This document shows, one piece after another, positions 36,032 to 45,289 of a stretch of DNA of 64,000 bases. The notes beneath the pieces are model-generated. The model saw only the letters and a list, made by a program, of their open reading frames with translations. It searched no databases and was not told where the DNA came from. This stretch comes from Acidobacteriota bacterium (lineage in GTDB: Bacteria; Acidobacteriota; Terriglobia; Terriglobales; Acidobacteriaceae), in contig JAEYQK010000041.1 in assembly GCA_023410055.1 (NCBI GenBank), forward strand, positions 1 through 64,000. The letters are read 5' to 3'. Within the stretch, counting starts at the first letter, position 1. Each line of letters starts with the position of its first letter. The translations under genes were made by a program, and so were the position numbers.

Positions 36032-38890
36032 ATGCCACGACAGCCTGTTTTCTATGCCGCACTCGCCTATGCGGCGGGAATTCTGGTTGGTGCGCATTGC
36101 TGGCGTCCGATGCTCTGGTGGGTGCTGGCTGCTGTCTTCGCTTCACTCGGTGCGATGGTGCTGGCTAGCGGACGCAATGCAAGTTCGTGGTTCCGGAGCT
36201 GCGCTCCGTTCTGCTGCGCGTTGATTGCGTTTGTCGCGCTCGGTGCGCTGGGGATCAGGGTGCGCAACGCGGCTGACGTTCGGCCAGACATGAGTGCTGT
36301 TACGGATGGTCGCGAGGTCATCGTAACGGGCTACGTCGTGGGAGACGGCAAGATTCGAGGCGCAGGTTCGCAGCGTCGTCAGATGGTGGACGTACAGATA
36401 GAAGAGGCGGAGGTGGATCCGCCAGAACCCGAGCAGCCGATTTCGCAGCCGACTCTCGCTCGCGCTAAGCCCGACAGAACCGACGAGCGCCGTCGCAAAG
36501 CGGCATGCAAGGCGAACGCCGTCTGGTCGGAAGAGCTTTTGCGAGCTTCGGGTATACAGCCGTGCGCGGATGAGGTCAGCTCGAAGGCGGCAAAGAAGCC
36601 GGCGGTGTCACCCTCTGAAGGTAGTAGTCATCTGACCAAGCTCGTGCTGCACCCGGAGGCTGCCATTCGCCTGTCCATATACTCGCGCGAGCGATGGGAC
36701 GAGTCGGACGACGAAGATGAAGGCGCGCTGCCGAAGACCTTTACCTACGGGCAGCGGTTGCGCTTCCCGGCAAAGCTGCGACCGCCGCGGAATTTCGGTA
36801 ATCCCGGCGCACTCGACTACGAAGGCTACCTGGCGCAGCAGGGAATCTATGCACTCGGATCGGCGCGCATGGACCGCATCGAAGTGTTGTACGGTGCTGG
36901 TGGTTCGCGCTGGGGATTGTGGCGCAGCCGCATTCGCCATAGCATCGTTGCAAAGATTCACGCGCTCTGGCCAGCCGAGCAGGCGGCGCTGCTCGATGCC
37001 ATGCTGATCGGCGAAGCGTCGTTCATCGGTCGCGAAACGAAAGCGGATTTCCAACGCACCGGCATTTACCACATTCTTGTCGTCTCCGGCATGAACGTAG
37101 CCATTCTGGCGGCGGTCATCTTCTGGATGCTCAACCGCCTGCGTTTCCCAAGGATCGTCGCGGTTGTGCTGACGTTTCTTCTTTCCTGTGGATACGCTTA
37201 CGTTGCCGAGTCGGGCGCGCCGATCATGCGGCCGGTGATCATGCTGGCGATCTTCATGTGCGCCAGATTGCTCTATCGTGACGGCGCTATGCTGAACTCG
37301 CTCGGGGTCGCCGCTCTGGCGCTGCTGGTCTTTGATCCAACGGCGTTGACCGATGCCAGCTTTCAACTGACGTTCCTCTCCGTGCTCGCCATTACCGGAA
37401 TCGCCGTACCGATCATGGAGCGGACATCCGGCCCATATAAACAGGCGTTGCGACAGTTGAGCCTGTTCGCACGAGACCCGTCGCTTGCTCCGCGCCAGGC
37501 GCAGTTTCGCATTGAGCTGAGGATGATCGCAGAGCGGCTCGCGCGCTTTCTGCCTTCCTGGCCGAAAGAATTTCGCGGCCTGCCGAACGATGCGCTCCGC
37601 AAGAGAGTGATGGAGGGCTTCCTGACGACGATCATCTCTAGCGCGATGTCGGGTTACGAACTTTTCCTCGTTTCGGTGATTGCGCAGATCACGCTGACTC
37701 TGCCGATGGCGTGGTACTTCCACCGCGTTACGGTGATGAGCCTGCCAGCGAATCTCATTGCGGTTCCGCTGGTGGGCATCCTGATGCCGGCGTCTGTTGC
37801 TGCGGTCGCGCTCGGCTATGTGTGGAAGCCACTCGGCTATGCGCCGGCCGCAATCACCTCATGGTCACTCGCCGGGATCATGAAAGCCGTTCACGTGTTT
37901 GGTGGGCTGCACACCGCGGACGTTCGCGTCGCGACTCCGGCGATCACGGTGGCCTGCATGGCGGCGCTGACGTTTGCGATTGCGCTGATTCTGATCCGCC
38001 GCAGACGGCTCTTTGCGTTCGCCGGAATATGCGGCGTGCTGGCTACTGCATTCTGGATCGCCGCGATTCGTCCGACTCCCAATACTCGTCCGTCTACGCT
38101 TGAAGTCACTTCGATTGACGTAGGGCAGGCCGAGTCATCGCTCGTTGTCACGCCGGAAGGGAAGACTGTTCTGGTAGACGCCGGTGGTTCGCTCGGGCCG
38201 TGGCAGTCGGAGTTCGATTTCGGCGAAGACGTGGTCTCGCCGTATCTGTGGGCGCGCGGCATTACGCGTCTCGACGCTATTTGCCTAACGCACGCGCACT
38301 CCGACCACTTCGGTGGAATGCATTCGGTGATTCAGAACTTTCGTCCTCGGGAGCTGTGGCTGGGGCCAACGCCGGACAACCGCGATATGCGTGCGCTGAT
38401 AACGCAGGCACAAGATACGGGACTGAAGATCACGCGGTACACGGCGGGAGACGCTTTCGATTTTGGTGGAGCGTCAATAGCCATTCTTTCTCCGCCACGC
38501 AGTTGGGTGCCCGGGCCGAAGCTCCGCAATAACGATTCGCTCGTATTGCGATTCAGCTATGGGGACACGTCAGCTCTGCTGGAAGCCGATGCCGAAAAAC
38601 AAATGGAAGAGATCATGACGCCGGCCGTCCCGCACGCCGACGTCATCAAGGTCGCACATAACGGAAGCAAGACCTCAAGCACGCCGGAGTTCCTGGCAGC
38701 AGTGCATCCCGAGTTCGCAGTGATCTCCGTGGGCGCGCGGAACTCTTTCGGGCATCCGCGGCGCGAAGTGCTGGAGCGACTAGCGGACATGGGCGTTGCA
38801 ACTTACCGCACGGACATGCTCGGCGCCGTCACGTTTTACCTGGATGGCAAGCAGGTCACGCCTTTGGTTCGTCCTCCGCGTTACCGCTGA
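36032..38890 (+). CDS. comEC: ComEC/Rec2 DNA-uptake channel protein
   Basis: About 952 residues. Order: N-terminal membrane helices with DUF4131, a charged low-complexity insert (EPEQPISQPTLARAKPDR..., DESDDEDEGALP), a multi-helix Competence domain (FQRTGIYHILVVSGMNVAIL), and a C-terminal metallo-beta-lactamase domain with THAHSDHFGG and VLVDAGGS. ComEC carries one DNA strand across the inner membrane in natural transformation, and the metallo-beta-lactamase part may degrade the other strand. I chose ATG 36032 because the hydrophobic region follows closely; an in-frame GTG at 35966 is also possible. Its stop overlaps the convergent DUF2007-like gene by 35 bases. Confidence 0.9.
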   Translation: MPRQPVFYAALAYAAGILVGAHCWRPMLWWVLAAVFASLGAMVLASGRNASSWFRSCAPFCCALIAFVALGALGIRVRNAADVRPDMSAVTDGREVIVTGYVVGDGKIRGAGSQRRQMVDVQIEEAEVDPPEPEQPISQPTLARAKPDRTDERRRKAACKANAVWSEELLRASGIQPCADEVSSKAAKKPAVSPSEGSSHLTKLVLHPEAAIRLSIYSRERWDESDDEDEGALPKTFTYGQRLRFPAKLRPPRNFGNPGALDYEGYLAQQGIYALGSARMDRIEVLYGAGGSRWGLWRSRIRHSIVAKIHALWPAEQAALLDAMLIGEASFIGRETKADFQRTGIYHILVVSGMNVAILAAVIFWMLNRLRFPRIVAVVLTFLLSCGYAYVAESGAPIMRPVIMLAIFMCARLLYRDGAMLNSLGVAALALLVFDPTALTDASFQLTFLSVLAITGIAVPIMERTSGPYKQALRQLSLFARDPSLAPRQAQFRIELRMIAERLARFLPSWPKEFRGLPNDALRKRVMEGFLTTIISSAMSGYELFLVSVIAQITLTLPMAWYFHRVTVMSLPANLIAVPLVGILMPASVAAVALGYVWKPLGYAPAAITSWSLAGIMKAVHVFGGLHTADVRVATPAITVACMAALTFAIALILIRRRRLFAFAGICGVLATAFWIAAIRPTPNTRPSTLEVTSIDVGQAESSLVVTPEGKTVLVDAGGSLGPWQSEFDFGEDVVSPYLWARGITRLDAICLTHAHSDHFGGMHSVIQNFRPRELWLGPTPDNRDMRALITQAQDTGLKITRYTAGDAFDFGGASIAILSPPRSWVPGPKLRNNDSLVLRFSYGDTSALLEADAEKQMEEIMTPAVPHADVIKVAHNGSKTSSTPEFLAAVHPEFAVISVGARNSFGHPRREVLERLADMGVATYRTDMLGAVTFYLDGKQVTPLVRPPRYR

Positions 38891-39176
38891 GTTCCTCTTC
38901 GGCTTCGGCCTGTTCGGCGCCGGCTTCTCCAGCCGCCAGGTTCTCCTGGATGATTCGTCGAGCTTCGTCGGCCTGATCGGCGCGAACGAGGACAACAATT
39001 CCGCCCACACCGGGGAAGATGTCCTGAGGGGCATCGAGACTCTGCGTGATGCACTCGATTCCGGCGGACTCGAGCAGACCTTGCACAACAAAGACCTCGG
39101 ATTCGAGGTCGGAATCGAACACTCTGACCAGCTCTTCATGCGGATCGGGTACTGCGGGCTTGCCTGCTGTCGCCAT
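38856..39176 (-). CDS. DUF2007-like (putative signal-transducing) protein
   Basis: 106 residues from ATG 39176, with GGAGGGCAAC before it. The fold is a short alpha-beta domain: RVFDSDLESEVFVVQGLLES, then the Gly-rich IFPGVGGIVVLVRADQADE, typical of DUF2007. An acidic tail (EEELSGNAEDE) follows. Such proteins are thought to serve as small regulators or phosphotransfer partners, but no partner is visible. It overlaps the 3' end of comEC on the opposite strand, so each may affect the other's transcript. Confidence 0.75.
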   Translation of the reverse strand: MATAGKPAVPDPHEELVRVFDSDLESEVFVVQGLLESAGIECITQSLDAPQDIFPGVGGIVVLVRADQADEARRIIQENLAAGEAGAEQAEAEEELSGNAEDEPKA

Positions 39177-39400
39177 GTTGCCCTCCAATTACTTCGATGC
39201 ACTGAGGCCGGGTTTCTAGGTTGCCGAATTCTTCACTAACTTTCAAAGTGGAGCGCCGGACACTGACGAGACGGGATAATGTACCTCAATTCAGCCCGTT
39301 TGTACTAGCCGCCAGCTCACAAAAACGCAACGCGAACACACGGCTGGTCATCGAACTATTTGAGCCGCGTAGGCGGTGAAAAGTGAGAGTGGCATTCCCG

Positions 39401-39421
39401 CGGCAGCTCGCAAAGCTGCCG
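39401..39421 (+). terminator. Hairpin plus T-run just before the 88-aa gene
   Basis: Stem CGGCAGCT/AGCTGCCG with a 5-base loop, then GTTTTGTCT, ends 20 bases before ATG 39441. It looks like an intrinsic terminator that a transcript of the 88-aa gene would have to read through, or an attenuator. No aptamer-like sequence was recognised upstream. Confidence 0.45.
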
Positions 39422-39440
39422 GTTTTGTCTTGAGGGCTAC

Positions 39441-39707
39441 ATGGATCTATCGGAGCAAGGGAAACAACAATCCAGTCAAGAGGATATGGACGAACCGAGG
39501 AAGCTGCGCCGATTACAGATCATGATGAACATGGTCATGTCCGTCATTAGTCAGGACCCGAAGCTCACCGTTGAAGAGGCTGCGGAACTGGCGGCTGGAT
39601 CGAAGCGCGCCGCCCTGGCCTTGTTCCCGGACAAGGAATTCGCCTACGACATCATTTACAAACCTCGGCTGCAACGACTCATAAGCGAAAGATTCCGGCT
39701 CCAGTAA
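39441..39707 (+). CDS. Small hypothetical protein (88 aa)
   Basis: A soluble helical protein: residues 20-60 (KLRRLQIMMNMVMSVISQDP, then VEEAAELAAGSKRAALALFP) form amphipathic helices, and the end YDIIYKPRLQRLI is conserved-looking. No catalytic motif was found. The start is preceded by GAGGGCT. It lies downstream of the hairpin at 39401-39421 and ends 25 bases before the terminator at 39733-39756. Function unknown. Confidence 0.65.
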   Translation: MDLSEQGKQQSSQEDMDEPRKLRRLQIMMNMVMSVISQDPKLTVEEAAELAAGSKRAALALFPDKEFAYDIIYKPRLQRLISERFRLQ

Positions 39708-39732
39708 CTGACCCGTCGTTATCAGAACGAAA

Positions 39733-39756
39733 ATCGGGACGGCCGCCCGTCCCGAT
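39733..39756 (-). terminator. Intrinsic terminator of the FecR-domain gene
   Basis: A perfect 10-bp stem ATCGGGACGG/CCGTCCCGAT with a 4-base loop. On the minus strand it is followed by TTTTCG, and it lies 31 bases past the FecR gene stop. It also ends the convergent 88-aa gene's region. Confidence 0.85.
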
Positions 39757-39786
39757 GAAAACTTCCTGGTCTGTCTTCAGCGTTTG

Positions 39787-42129
39787 TTACTGGCTGCGCC
39801 TGTTTCCGCCGCCTCCGCCACTGTCGCTGCTACGTCCGCCGCTTCCAGCCGAGGAACTCGAAGAGCTGCTGCTCGAGCTTGAATTCGATCCTCCCGAGTT
39901 ACTCGACCCATACGAACCGGAACTCGATGCGTGGCTTGAGCCGGAGGAACTGGAAGATCCCGAGTCTGAGTGACGGCTCGATCCAGAGGAGCCGGATGAG
40001 CTTGAGCCGGAGGCACGGCTTCCGCCACTCCAACCAGAGGAAGACCCCGAGTCTGAGTGCCGTCCCGATCCGGAAGAACTGGAAGATCCCGAGTCTGAGT
40101 GACGGCTCGATCCAGAGGAGCCGGACGAGCTTGAGCCGGAGGCACGGCTTCCGCCACTCCCAGAGGAAGATCCCGATCCAGAGTGACGTCCCGATCCGGA
40201 AATCGATCCGTCCGATGATGAATATGACCCGGAAGATCTACTGTTGTTCGAGCTTCCAGAATCGCCATGCCGTCCCCATCCGTGGTCTCGCGAACCTCGG
40301 TCGCCGCGCGATGCGTTGTTATCGCTACTCCGAGGACGAGTGTTGTTGTTGGAATTTGTGACGTCAACAGAGCCGCTCGAAGCGCGATCCGCAGTCGAGT
40401 CCACCTTGCTCCTGCGGTTCTCCTTATCGAAGACCTTGCGGTTCGAAGTATTCGAGTCGGCATCGTGAGGATGCGGAGCATATTTTCCGTATATGGCGCC
40501 TTGCTGCTCAGACGCATCGCGGTGCGGCATTACGAAAATCCGGCCCTTCCGGTCGATCTCGCCGACGACAGTCGGCTTCTCGTGCCGACCTTCATTGCTG
40601 CGATCCACGAACTTCTTCGAGTGATAATCGTAGTCAATCAGCCTTGGTGCAGGCTTGGCCGTCGTTCCTGTTCCAGCGCGAGCCATTTCATCCTCAATGA
40701 GCCGCGCCCGGATCGGCGGCGGTGCAATGGGACGCTGCTCTGCCCTTTCGATCTTGCGTAATTCGCGCGGAGGGGCGTCGAGCAGCTTGAGCTTGTCCGT
40801 CCGGGCCACGTTCACGCGTTCTGACACGTGGTCCTTGTGCTTGAAGACGAAGATCCCATTCTTTAGGTTGACCGGAGGCTTGCCGTCCACATCCTTCGGG
40901 TGTCGCGGGACAAAACCCGTCTTTCCATCCGTCTTAACCCAGTGCCCACGCGGATGATGGCCCGGACCTCCCGGATGGTGACCCGGACCTCCCGGATGAC
41001 CTCCGGGTCCGCCAGGGTGGTGTCGATGGTGATCGCCATCGTGATCGTGATGGCGATGATGACGGTGTCCGCCACCGCTGGGCCAATAGCCCGCCATCAT
41101 CCACGGGTCGAACACCCATGCGTAGCCCATGTCGTAGTCTATCCAACTTCCGTAATTGCACGGCAGCCACGGACCGTTCGCCCACAACAGTTCGCGCTCT
41201 TTCCTCTTCTGGCCAGTGTTGATGTCCCGCAGAGTGGTCTCCTGTATCCCGCGTTCGCCGTTCCAGCAATCTGAAACCGTGAATGTCCTTTCCTTTACCG
41301 GCACCCAGCATCGACCGTATGGATCGCAGGGAAAAAACCTGCCGTTCTGGTAGAGGTCCATTAATCCAGGGAATGGCGAACTCACTCCGGCCGCCTTCAT
41401 CGCCTCTGGCAATACGGCATCTCTCGCCTGCTGACGCGCTAACACCCATTCGTTCCATCCAACCGGAGTCGTCAGCGGTTTCGTTCCTTCGGCCTTGGCG
41501 AACTTGCCGTCACGGTAGACGATTACGCCCTGAGAACTCTCGCGCATGGGCGTCACGACGAAACCATCAAGATAGCTATCGGCTCTTATCAACGCACCGT
41601 TCGGAATCTTCACTTCGTCCCCGGGCACCATGAGACCGGGCACCATGAAGATGAACTGTTCCTCCTCGACCAACTTCGTCGAGAGTGAGACGGTTCCGGT
41701 CATCAGTTTCAGGCGTGTCAGCGGCACGTTGTCGATGGTCTCAAGGGTATCGAACATCAGCACGGAGTTCTCCGCCAGATAAGCAACCGAGCCATTCTCG
41801 AACTCGATCTCCGCGCGCCCGTGACTGCCCGTCGCGAGCCCGAACCCTTCTTCAATGGCCGTGTTGGCGGTGGCGGTTTCCCATCCCTTCTTCAGGTCGT
41901 CCCGATTCAGGATCGCACGTGACAGCCGCACATCACCTTCCATGTAACTCAACCGCACCATCTGTGCGTCTATTTCCTGCGGTTCCGCCGCTTGAGGCTG
42001 TTGCGGTTGCGGTTGCACTTGCTGTGGCATCTCCTCCGCAGCCGCGATAGGTGCAAAGTTAAGCATGAAGACGACGGCGAGCAGCAAAGTGAAGGATGTT
42101 AACGACCAGCTGCACCAACGAGATTTCAT
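39787..42129 (-). CDS. Secreted FecR-domain protein with His/Gly-rich and Ser-rich repeat regions
   Basis: About 780 residues from ATG 42129, with GAGGTGCGTT upstream. After a signal peptide (FTLLLAVVFMLNFAPIAAA) come a FecR-type beta domain (about 60-200, with LKLMTGTVSLSTKL) and a Tyr/Trp-rich region (GSWIDYDMGYAWVFDPWMM). A His/Gly/Pro-rich metal-binding-like stretch (HRHHRHHDHDGDHHRHH) and a charged region follow. The C-terminus is over 180 residues of mostly Ser/Gly with a 43-residue tandem repeat. The Ser-rich tail resembles adhesin or surface-anchor linkers. It has no sigma/anti-sigma neighbour, so a cell-surface structural role fits better than FecR signalling. Confidence 0.85.
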   Translation of the reverse strand: MKSRWCSWSLTSFTLLLAVVFMLNFAPIAAAEEMPQQVQPQPQQPQAAEPQEIDAQMVRLSYMEGDVRLSRAILNRDDLKKGWETATANTAIEEGFGLATGSHGRAEIEFENGSVAYLAENSVLMFDTLETIDNVPLTRLKLMTGTVSLSTKLVEEEQFIFMVPGLMVPGDEVKIPNGALIRADSYLDGFVVTPMRESSQGVIVYRDGKFAKAEGTKPLTTPVGWNEWVLARQQARDAVLPEAMKAAGVSSPFPGLMDLYQNGRFFPCDPYGRCWVPVKERTFTVSDCWNGERGIQETTLRDINTGQKRKERELLWANGPWLPCNYGSWIDYDMGYAWVFDPWMMAGYWPSGGGHRHHRHHDHDGDHHRHHPGGPGGHPGGPGHHPGGPGHHPRGHWVKTDGKTGFVPRHPKDVDGKPPVNLKNGIFVFKHKDHVSERVNVARTDKLKLLDAPPRELRKIERAEQRPIAPPPIRARLIEDEMARAGTGTTAKPAPRLIDYDYHSKKFVDRSNEGRHEKPTVVGEIDRKGRIFVMPHRDASEQQGAIYGKYAPHPHDADSNTSNRKVFDKENRRSKVDSTADRASSGSVDVTNSNNNTRPRSSDNNASRGDRGSRDHGWGRHGDSGSSNNSRSSGSYSSSDGSISGSGRHSGSGSSSGSGGSRASGSSSSGSSGSSRHSDSGSSSSSGSGRHSDSGSSSGWSGGSRASGSSSSGSSGSSRHSDSGSSSSSGSSHASSSGSYGSSNSGGSNSSSSSSSSSSSAGSGGRSSDSGGGGGNRRSQ
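39945..40160 (-). repeat. 129-bp tandem repeat in the Ser-rich tail
   Basis: Two units with a period of 129 bases (GAGCCGGAGGCACGGCT at 40004 and again at 40133) encode a 43-residue Ser/Gly repeat. In-frame unit gain or loss would alter tail length. Confidence 0.85.
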
Positions 42130-42141
42130 AACGCACCTCAA

Positions 42142-42656
42142 CGGAGACGTTGGGCCTAAGGCGGCACCATAATAGGGCTGTCACCGCGAAAACGAGCGTA
42201 CTGATTGGTATAGGAGCGTAAAGACTTGTAAACTCGGCCCAAAACGGGACACGTCCTATCGCCCTACGATATGGTATCTCAACGCTCCGCCCGAGCGCCG
42301 AAGCAGGCCTGACAGCCTAGTCCAGGCTGGGAAATCGGGCGTGTACAAAGCCCACTATGAATCGGTGGTGCCGACCGTCTGCGAGGTCGCGTCGATCACG
42401 ACGGGAGAGACACAGTACTGCGACTCGAACGAAGTCCTTGGGATTGACCACACGAATGAGATCGAAGTTGTACGTGTGCTGATGCAGGCCGCCGTGCGCA
42501 TCGAACCAGTCAATCTGGATCGTGTCGCCCTGGACCACGCCCTACAGCGAATACATGATCGGTCTCCGAAATATCTCGGCCCGGGTACCTAGAAAATTAC
42601 TTGCATAATTCGGATTGTGCTGCGACCATGCCTTGCGTCATTTTCGGAGGCCAAAA
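42142..42656. other. Intergenic, possible decayed coding remnant
   Basis: About 515 bases upstream of the FecR and lipoprotein genes, probably holding their divergent promoters. On the minus strand 42545-42360, fragments in two frames read VQGDTIQIDWFDAHGGLHQH then SQYCVSPVVIDATSQTVG, separated by a frameshift and preceded by a stop. They could be the worn-out end of a secreted protein. The evidence is too weak for a gene call. Confidence 0.3.
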
Positions 42657-43137
42657 TTGATACGTAAATATACCTGCGCGCTCCTTGCGTGCGCCGTTAT
42701 AGCACTGTTCAGTGGCTGCGGTCAGACATATGAAATGCAATCGATAACGCTTACGGCCGCATCAAGCGGTTCCGGTGGAACGTACAATCTTAAGGGAATG
42801 GGCGGCACCATCCAGCTGGTTGTAACAGCCAATTACAGCAACGGCAAGTCTGAGATCGTCACCCCGAAGGCAACCTCCCGACGGAACAGACGATACAGGG
42901 ACGCCGTTGCCGGCACCACCAAGTAATGTTTCCGTCAGTGCTTCGGGGCTCCTGACGGCCGTCGAGCCTTTTGTCTGCACGTGGACGAATGCGGGGACCG
43001 ACGAGAAGCCCAGCTATATGCTTACAGGGTCATACAAAGTGACGGCCACATTTGACGGAATGGCTTCTCAGCCTATTTTCGTTGGCGTCGCATCTCTGGC
43101 CGGCAATGGTCCAGGGGGCGCCTGCGGCCCACAATAA
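42657..43137 (+). pseudogene. Lipoprotein with Ig-like domain, frameshifted
   Basis: From TTG 42657, with GGAGG just upstream, the first frame encodes a lipoprotein signal with lipobox SGC (LACAVIALFSGCGQ) and the first strands of an Ig-like domain (LKGMGGTIQLVVTANYSNGK). Near 42870 (AAGG), the useful sequence shifts to the frame that reads PPDGTDDTGTPLPAPPSNVS and continues to the stop at 43137 (SYKVTATFDGMASQPIFVGV). Deleting one base would give one protein of about 160 residues. The gene is either inactivated by a frameshift or the sequence has an indel error. Confidence 0.65.
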
Positions 43138-43166
43138 GGACATTCGTCACTCTGAGTGCCACGAAG

Positions 43167-43195
43167 GCCGTACGTCCACCCATGTGACGTACGGC
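43167..43195 (+). terminator. Intrinsic terminator of the Ig-like lipoprotein gene
   Basis: A 10-bp stem GCCGTACGTC/GACGTACGGC with a 9-base loop, followed by TTTTA, 30 bases after the lipoprotein stop. On the other strand there is no T-run, so the GNAT gene is not served by it. Confidence 0.8.
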
Positions 43196-43207
43196 TTTTA
43201 GTTTGTG

Positions 43208-44086
43208 CTATTTTCCTGCGTACGTGATCTTCTCATAGCACGGGGCGAAACCGCAGCGGATCAAGTTTCTTTCCGATGCGCTGCCCGGTGTTGCCGAGAC
43301 GGCGACCATCCTGCAACCCGAATCCCGCGCCCTCTCCAGTCGAAGGCGCAACATCGCGGAGTGTATCCCTCGCCTACGGTATTCGGGCAGCACAGCGGAA
43401 CCAAAGATTACGGCAATATCCGGATTGTTCGGAAGCATCTCCGATGCGACGCCGACGACTTCTCCATGGCAGACGGCAGCTACCCTCATCAGACTTGAGG
43501 TTCGGAACAACGTCCCCATCATGGCTCGGCGGTCAGGCCCGGGGTCGGTGACGAAAAAGCACTTCACGATTACGTTGACCCAAGCCTCGCAATGGGTGGC
43601 GTCCGCCCATTTGACCTCGGTCCCTTCCGGATCGGGCGCCGACGGCAGCTCTTTCTTCAAGTCGAAACACAGGATACTGGTGAATTCCGAGGTGCCGTAT
43701 CCGCGCGCGGTCAACATGCGGAGGAACCCAGGATCGGTGTAGGGTGTGATGTCGATGCGCGGAGGCAATTCCCGACTGCGAAAGAAATCTTCAACTTCGT
43801 CCAATTCGGCTGTGGTTACGGCTTTTCCGATTCCGAGGCCGACCGCGAAGTTGAAAGCCGGAGAGCCGACGCAGATGCAACGTCCGGTATTGATGGGAAG
43901 CACGCCGGCGCAGGATTCAGGGCGTGCACTAGCGACCGCCTGCGCGTATTCGCCTATGCACCAGCCATGAGCAGATTCGAACGCATAGGCTAGCTTACGG
44001 CACAGCTCCACAGGCACCTCGGGTTCGGGGATCGATCTGCTATCAGCGTACCGCGACAGCTTACCCTTGTTCAGGCGCTTCGCCAA
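43208..44086 (-). CDS. GNAT-family N-acetyltransferase
   Basis: A 292-residue protein with two halves. The C-terminal half carries the GNAT acetyl-CoA loop LPEYRRRGIHSAML, and VAAVCHGEVVGVASEM is the central strand. The N-terminal half is an acyl-CoA-type extension. The substrate is unknown. Translation probably starts at TTG 44086, overlapping the htrA stop by 26 bases, so it belongs to the folD-coaE-htrA run. No better start is present. Confidence 0.8.
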   Translation of the reverse strand: MAKRLNKGKLSRYADSRSIPEPEVPVELCRKLAYAFESAHGWCIGEYAQAVASARPESCAGVLPINTGRCICVGSPAFNFAVGLGIGKAVTTAELDEVEDFFRSRELPPRIDITPYTDPGFLRMLTARGYGTSEFTSILCFDLKKELPSAPDPEGTEVKWADATHCEAWVNVIVKCFFVTDPGPDRRAMMGTLFRTSSLMRVAAVCHGEVVGVASEMLPNNPDIAVIFGSAVLPEYRRRGIHSAMLRLRLERARDSGCRMVAVSATPGSASERNLIRCGFAPCYEKITYAGK

Positions 44087-45254
44087 GTGTTACCCGGATG
44101 TCCATCTTCTTTTTCCCGCGAAACACGGTGACGGTGACTGTATCACCGGCCTTGTGATTGTTCATGGCGTTCGAGATGTCGCTCAGGTCCTGCACTTCCT
44201 GACCATCGATCGCGACAATGAGGTCGCCTCCAATCCTGATTGGGGTATTGCCCAAGTAAGCCTGCTCGTTGCCTCCGCGCAGACCCGCCTTCTGCGCCGG
44301 ACCGCCGGGGACAACGTCCACAATGAGTACGCCGTAGTCAGCGGAAAGGCCCATCTGGTCGGCCAGTTCGGGCCCAATCGGGAGGGCAGCGCGAATCCCC
44401 AGGAAAGGACGCGCTACATGGCCTCGCGTGACGAGGTCGTTCAGAATGGCCTTCGCTGTGTTGATCGGAATCGCGAAACCGACACCAGCGCTCTGCTCGG
44501 CGCCGCCCGTAAGAATCATCGAGTTGATGGCGATCACTTCGGCGTGTGAATTCAGAAGCGGACCACCGGAGTTGCCGGGATTGATGGCGGCGTCGGTCTG
44601 AATCGCGTCGTCAATGCGTGCGCCGTTGGGTGACTGAATCGGACGAATCGCGCTGACGATGCCGCGCGTCATGGAGCCGTTCAGGCCGAACGGATTACCG
44701 ATGGCAAACACCTTCTGTCCAACTTGTAGCGACCGCGAATCGCCGAGCGTTGCAGGTTTCAACTCCGGCGCACTGATCTTGATCACAGCCAGATCGTGCC
44801 GCGCGTCATAACCGATGACCTGTGCGGGATACCTTTTCCGGTTATGGAGCGTCACTTCCAGCTTGGCATTGCGCGCCTGAACGACGTGATAATTCGTCAG
44901 AATGTAACCGTTGTTGTCGATGATGAAGCCCGTGCCCTGACCTTCCTGTGGCATGACGCCATAGAAAAAATTGAAGGCATTCACGCGCGAGGTGATGTTG
45001 ACCACCGACGGTATCGCCTTTTTGTAGACCGAAACGTTGACCTGTTCTTCCGGATCAAGTTGCTGGTTGCCGGACGAGGCCTCGGTCAATTCGAGCTTGC
45101 CTCCGCCGCCGAGCTTCGGCCCAAAGGAGCCGGGGCGGTGCGTTGTCCAAAGGAAAAACGCGCCCACCAGAACTAGAGCAATCAATAACGGCTTGATCAA
45201 TTTCATCGTCTGACTTTCCGTAACAGCGTCCACAGTGGTTTGGACGTAGCTCAT
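44061..45254 (-). CDS. HtrA/DegP-type serine protease with PDZ domain
   Basis: A 397-residue, membrane-anchored periplasmic protease. One N-terminal helix (LLIALVLVGAFFLWTT), then a trypsin-like domain with the triad His in NYHVV, Asp in HDLAVIK and Ser in GNSGGPL, then one PDZ domain (GVLIVDVVPGGPAQKAGLRG). This is a single-PDZ form of about 400 residues, like DegS or HhoA. It works in envelope quality control and stress signalling. ATG 45254 is supported by AAGGATCAACG upstream. A dispersed palindrome-like repeat separates it from coaE. Confidence 0.93.
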   Translation of the reverse strand: MSYVQTTVDAVTESQTMKLIKPLLIALVLVGAFFLWTTHRPGSFGPKLGGGGKLELTEASSGNQQLDPEEQVNVSVYKKAIPSVVNITSRVNAFNFFYGVMPQEGQGTGFIIDNNGYILTNYHVVQARNAKLEVTLHNRKRYPAQVIGYDARHDLAVIKISAPELKPATLGDSRSLQVGQKVFAIGNPFGLNGSMTRGIVSAIRPIQSPNGARIDDAIQTDAAINPGNSGGPLLNSHAEVIAINSMILTGGAEQSAGVGFAIPINTAKAILNDLVTRGHVARPFLGIRAALPIGPELADQMGLSADYGVLIVDVVPGGPAQKAGLRGGNEQAYLGNTPIRIGGDLIVAIDGQEVQDLSDISNAMNNHKAGDTVTVTVFRGKKKMDIRVTLGEAPEQG

Positions 45255-45289
45255 CGTTGATCCTTACGCTCCGTTGTAGAACTCACTCG

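Noticed and set aside
36608..37723. 371-residue antisense open frame in comEC
   Set aside because: It lies wholly within the strongly supported comEC gene on the other strand and its translation is rich in Arg, Gln and His without motifs.
42360..42545. Minus-strand remnant of a secreted protein
   Set aside because: Needs a stop codon and a frameshift to be ignored; kept only as a note on the intergenic region.
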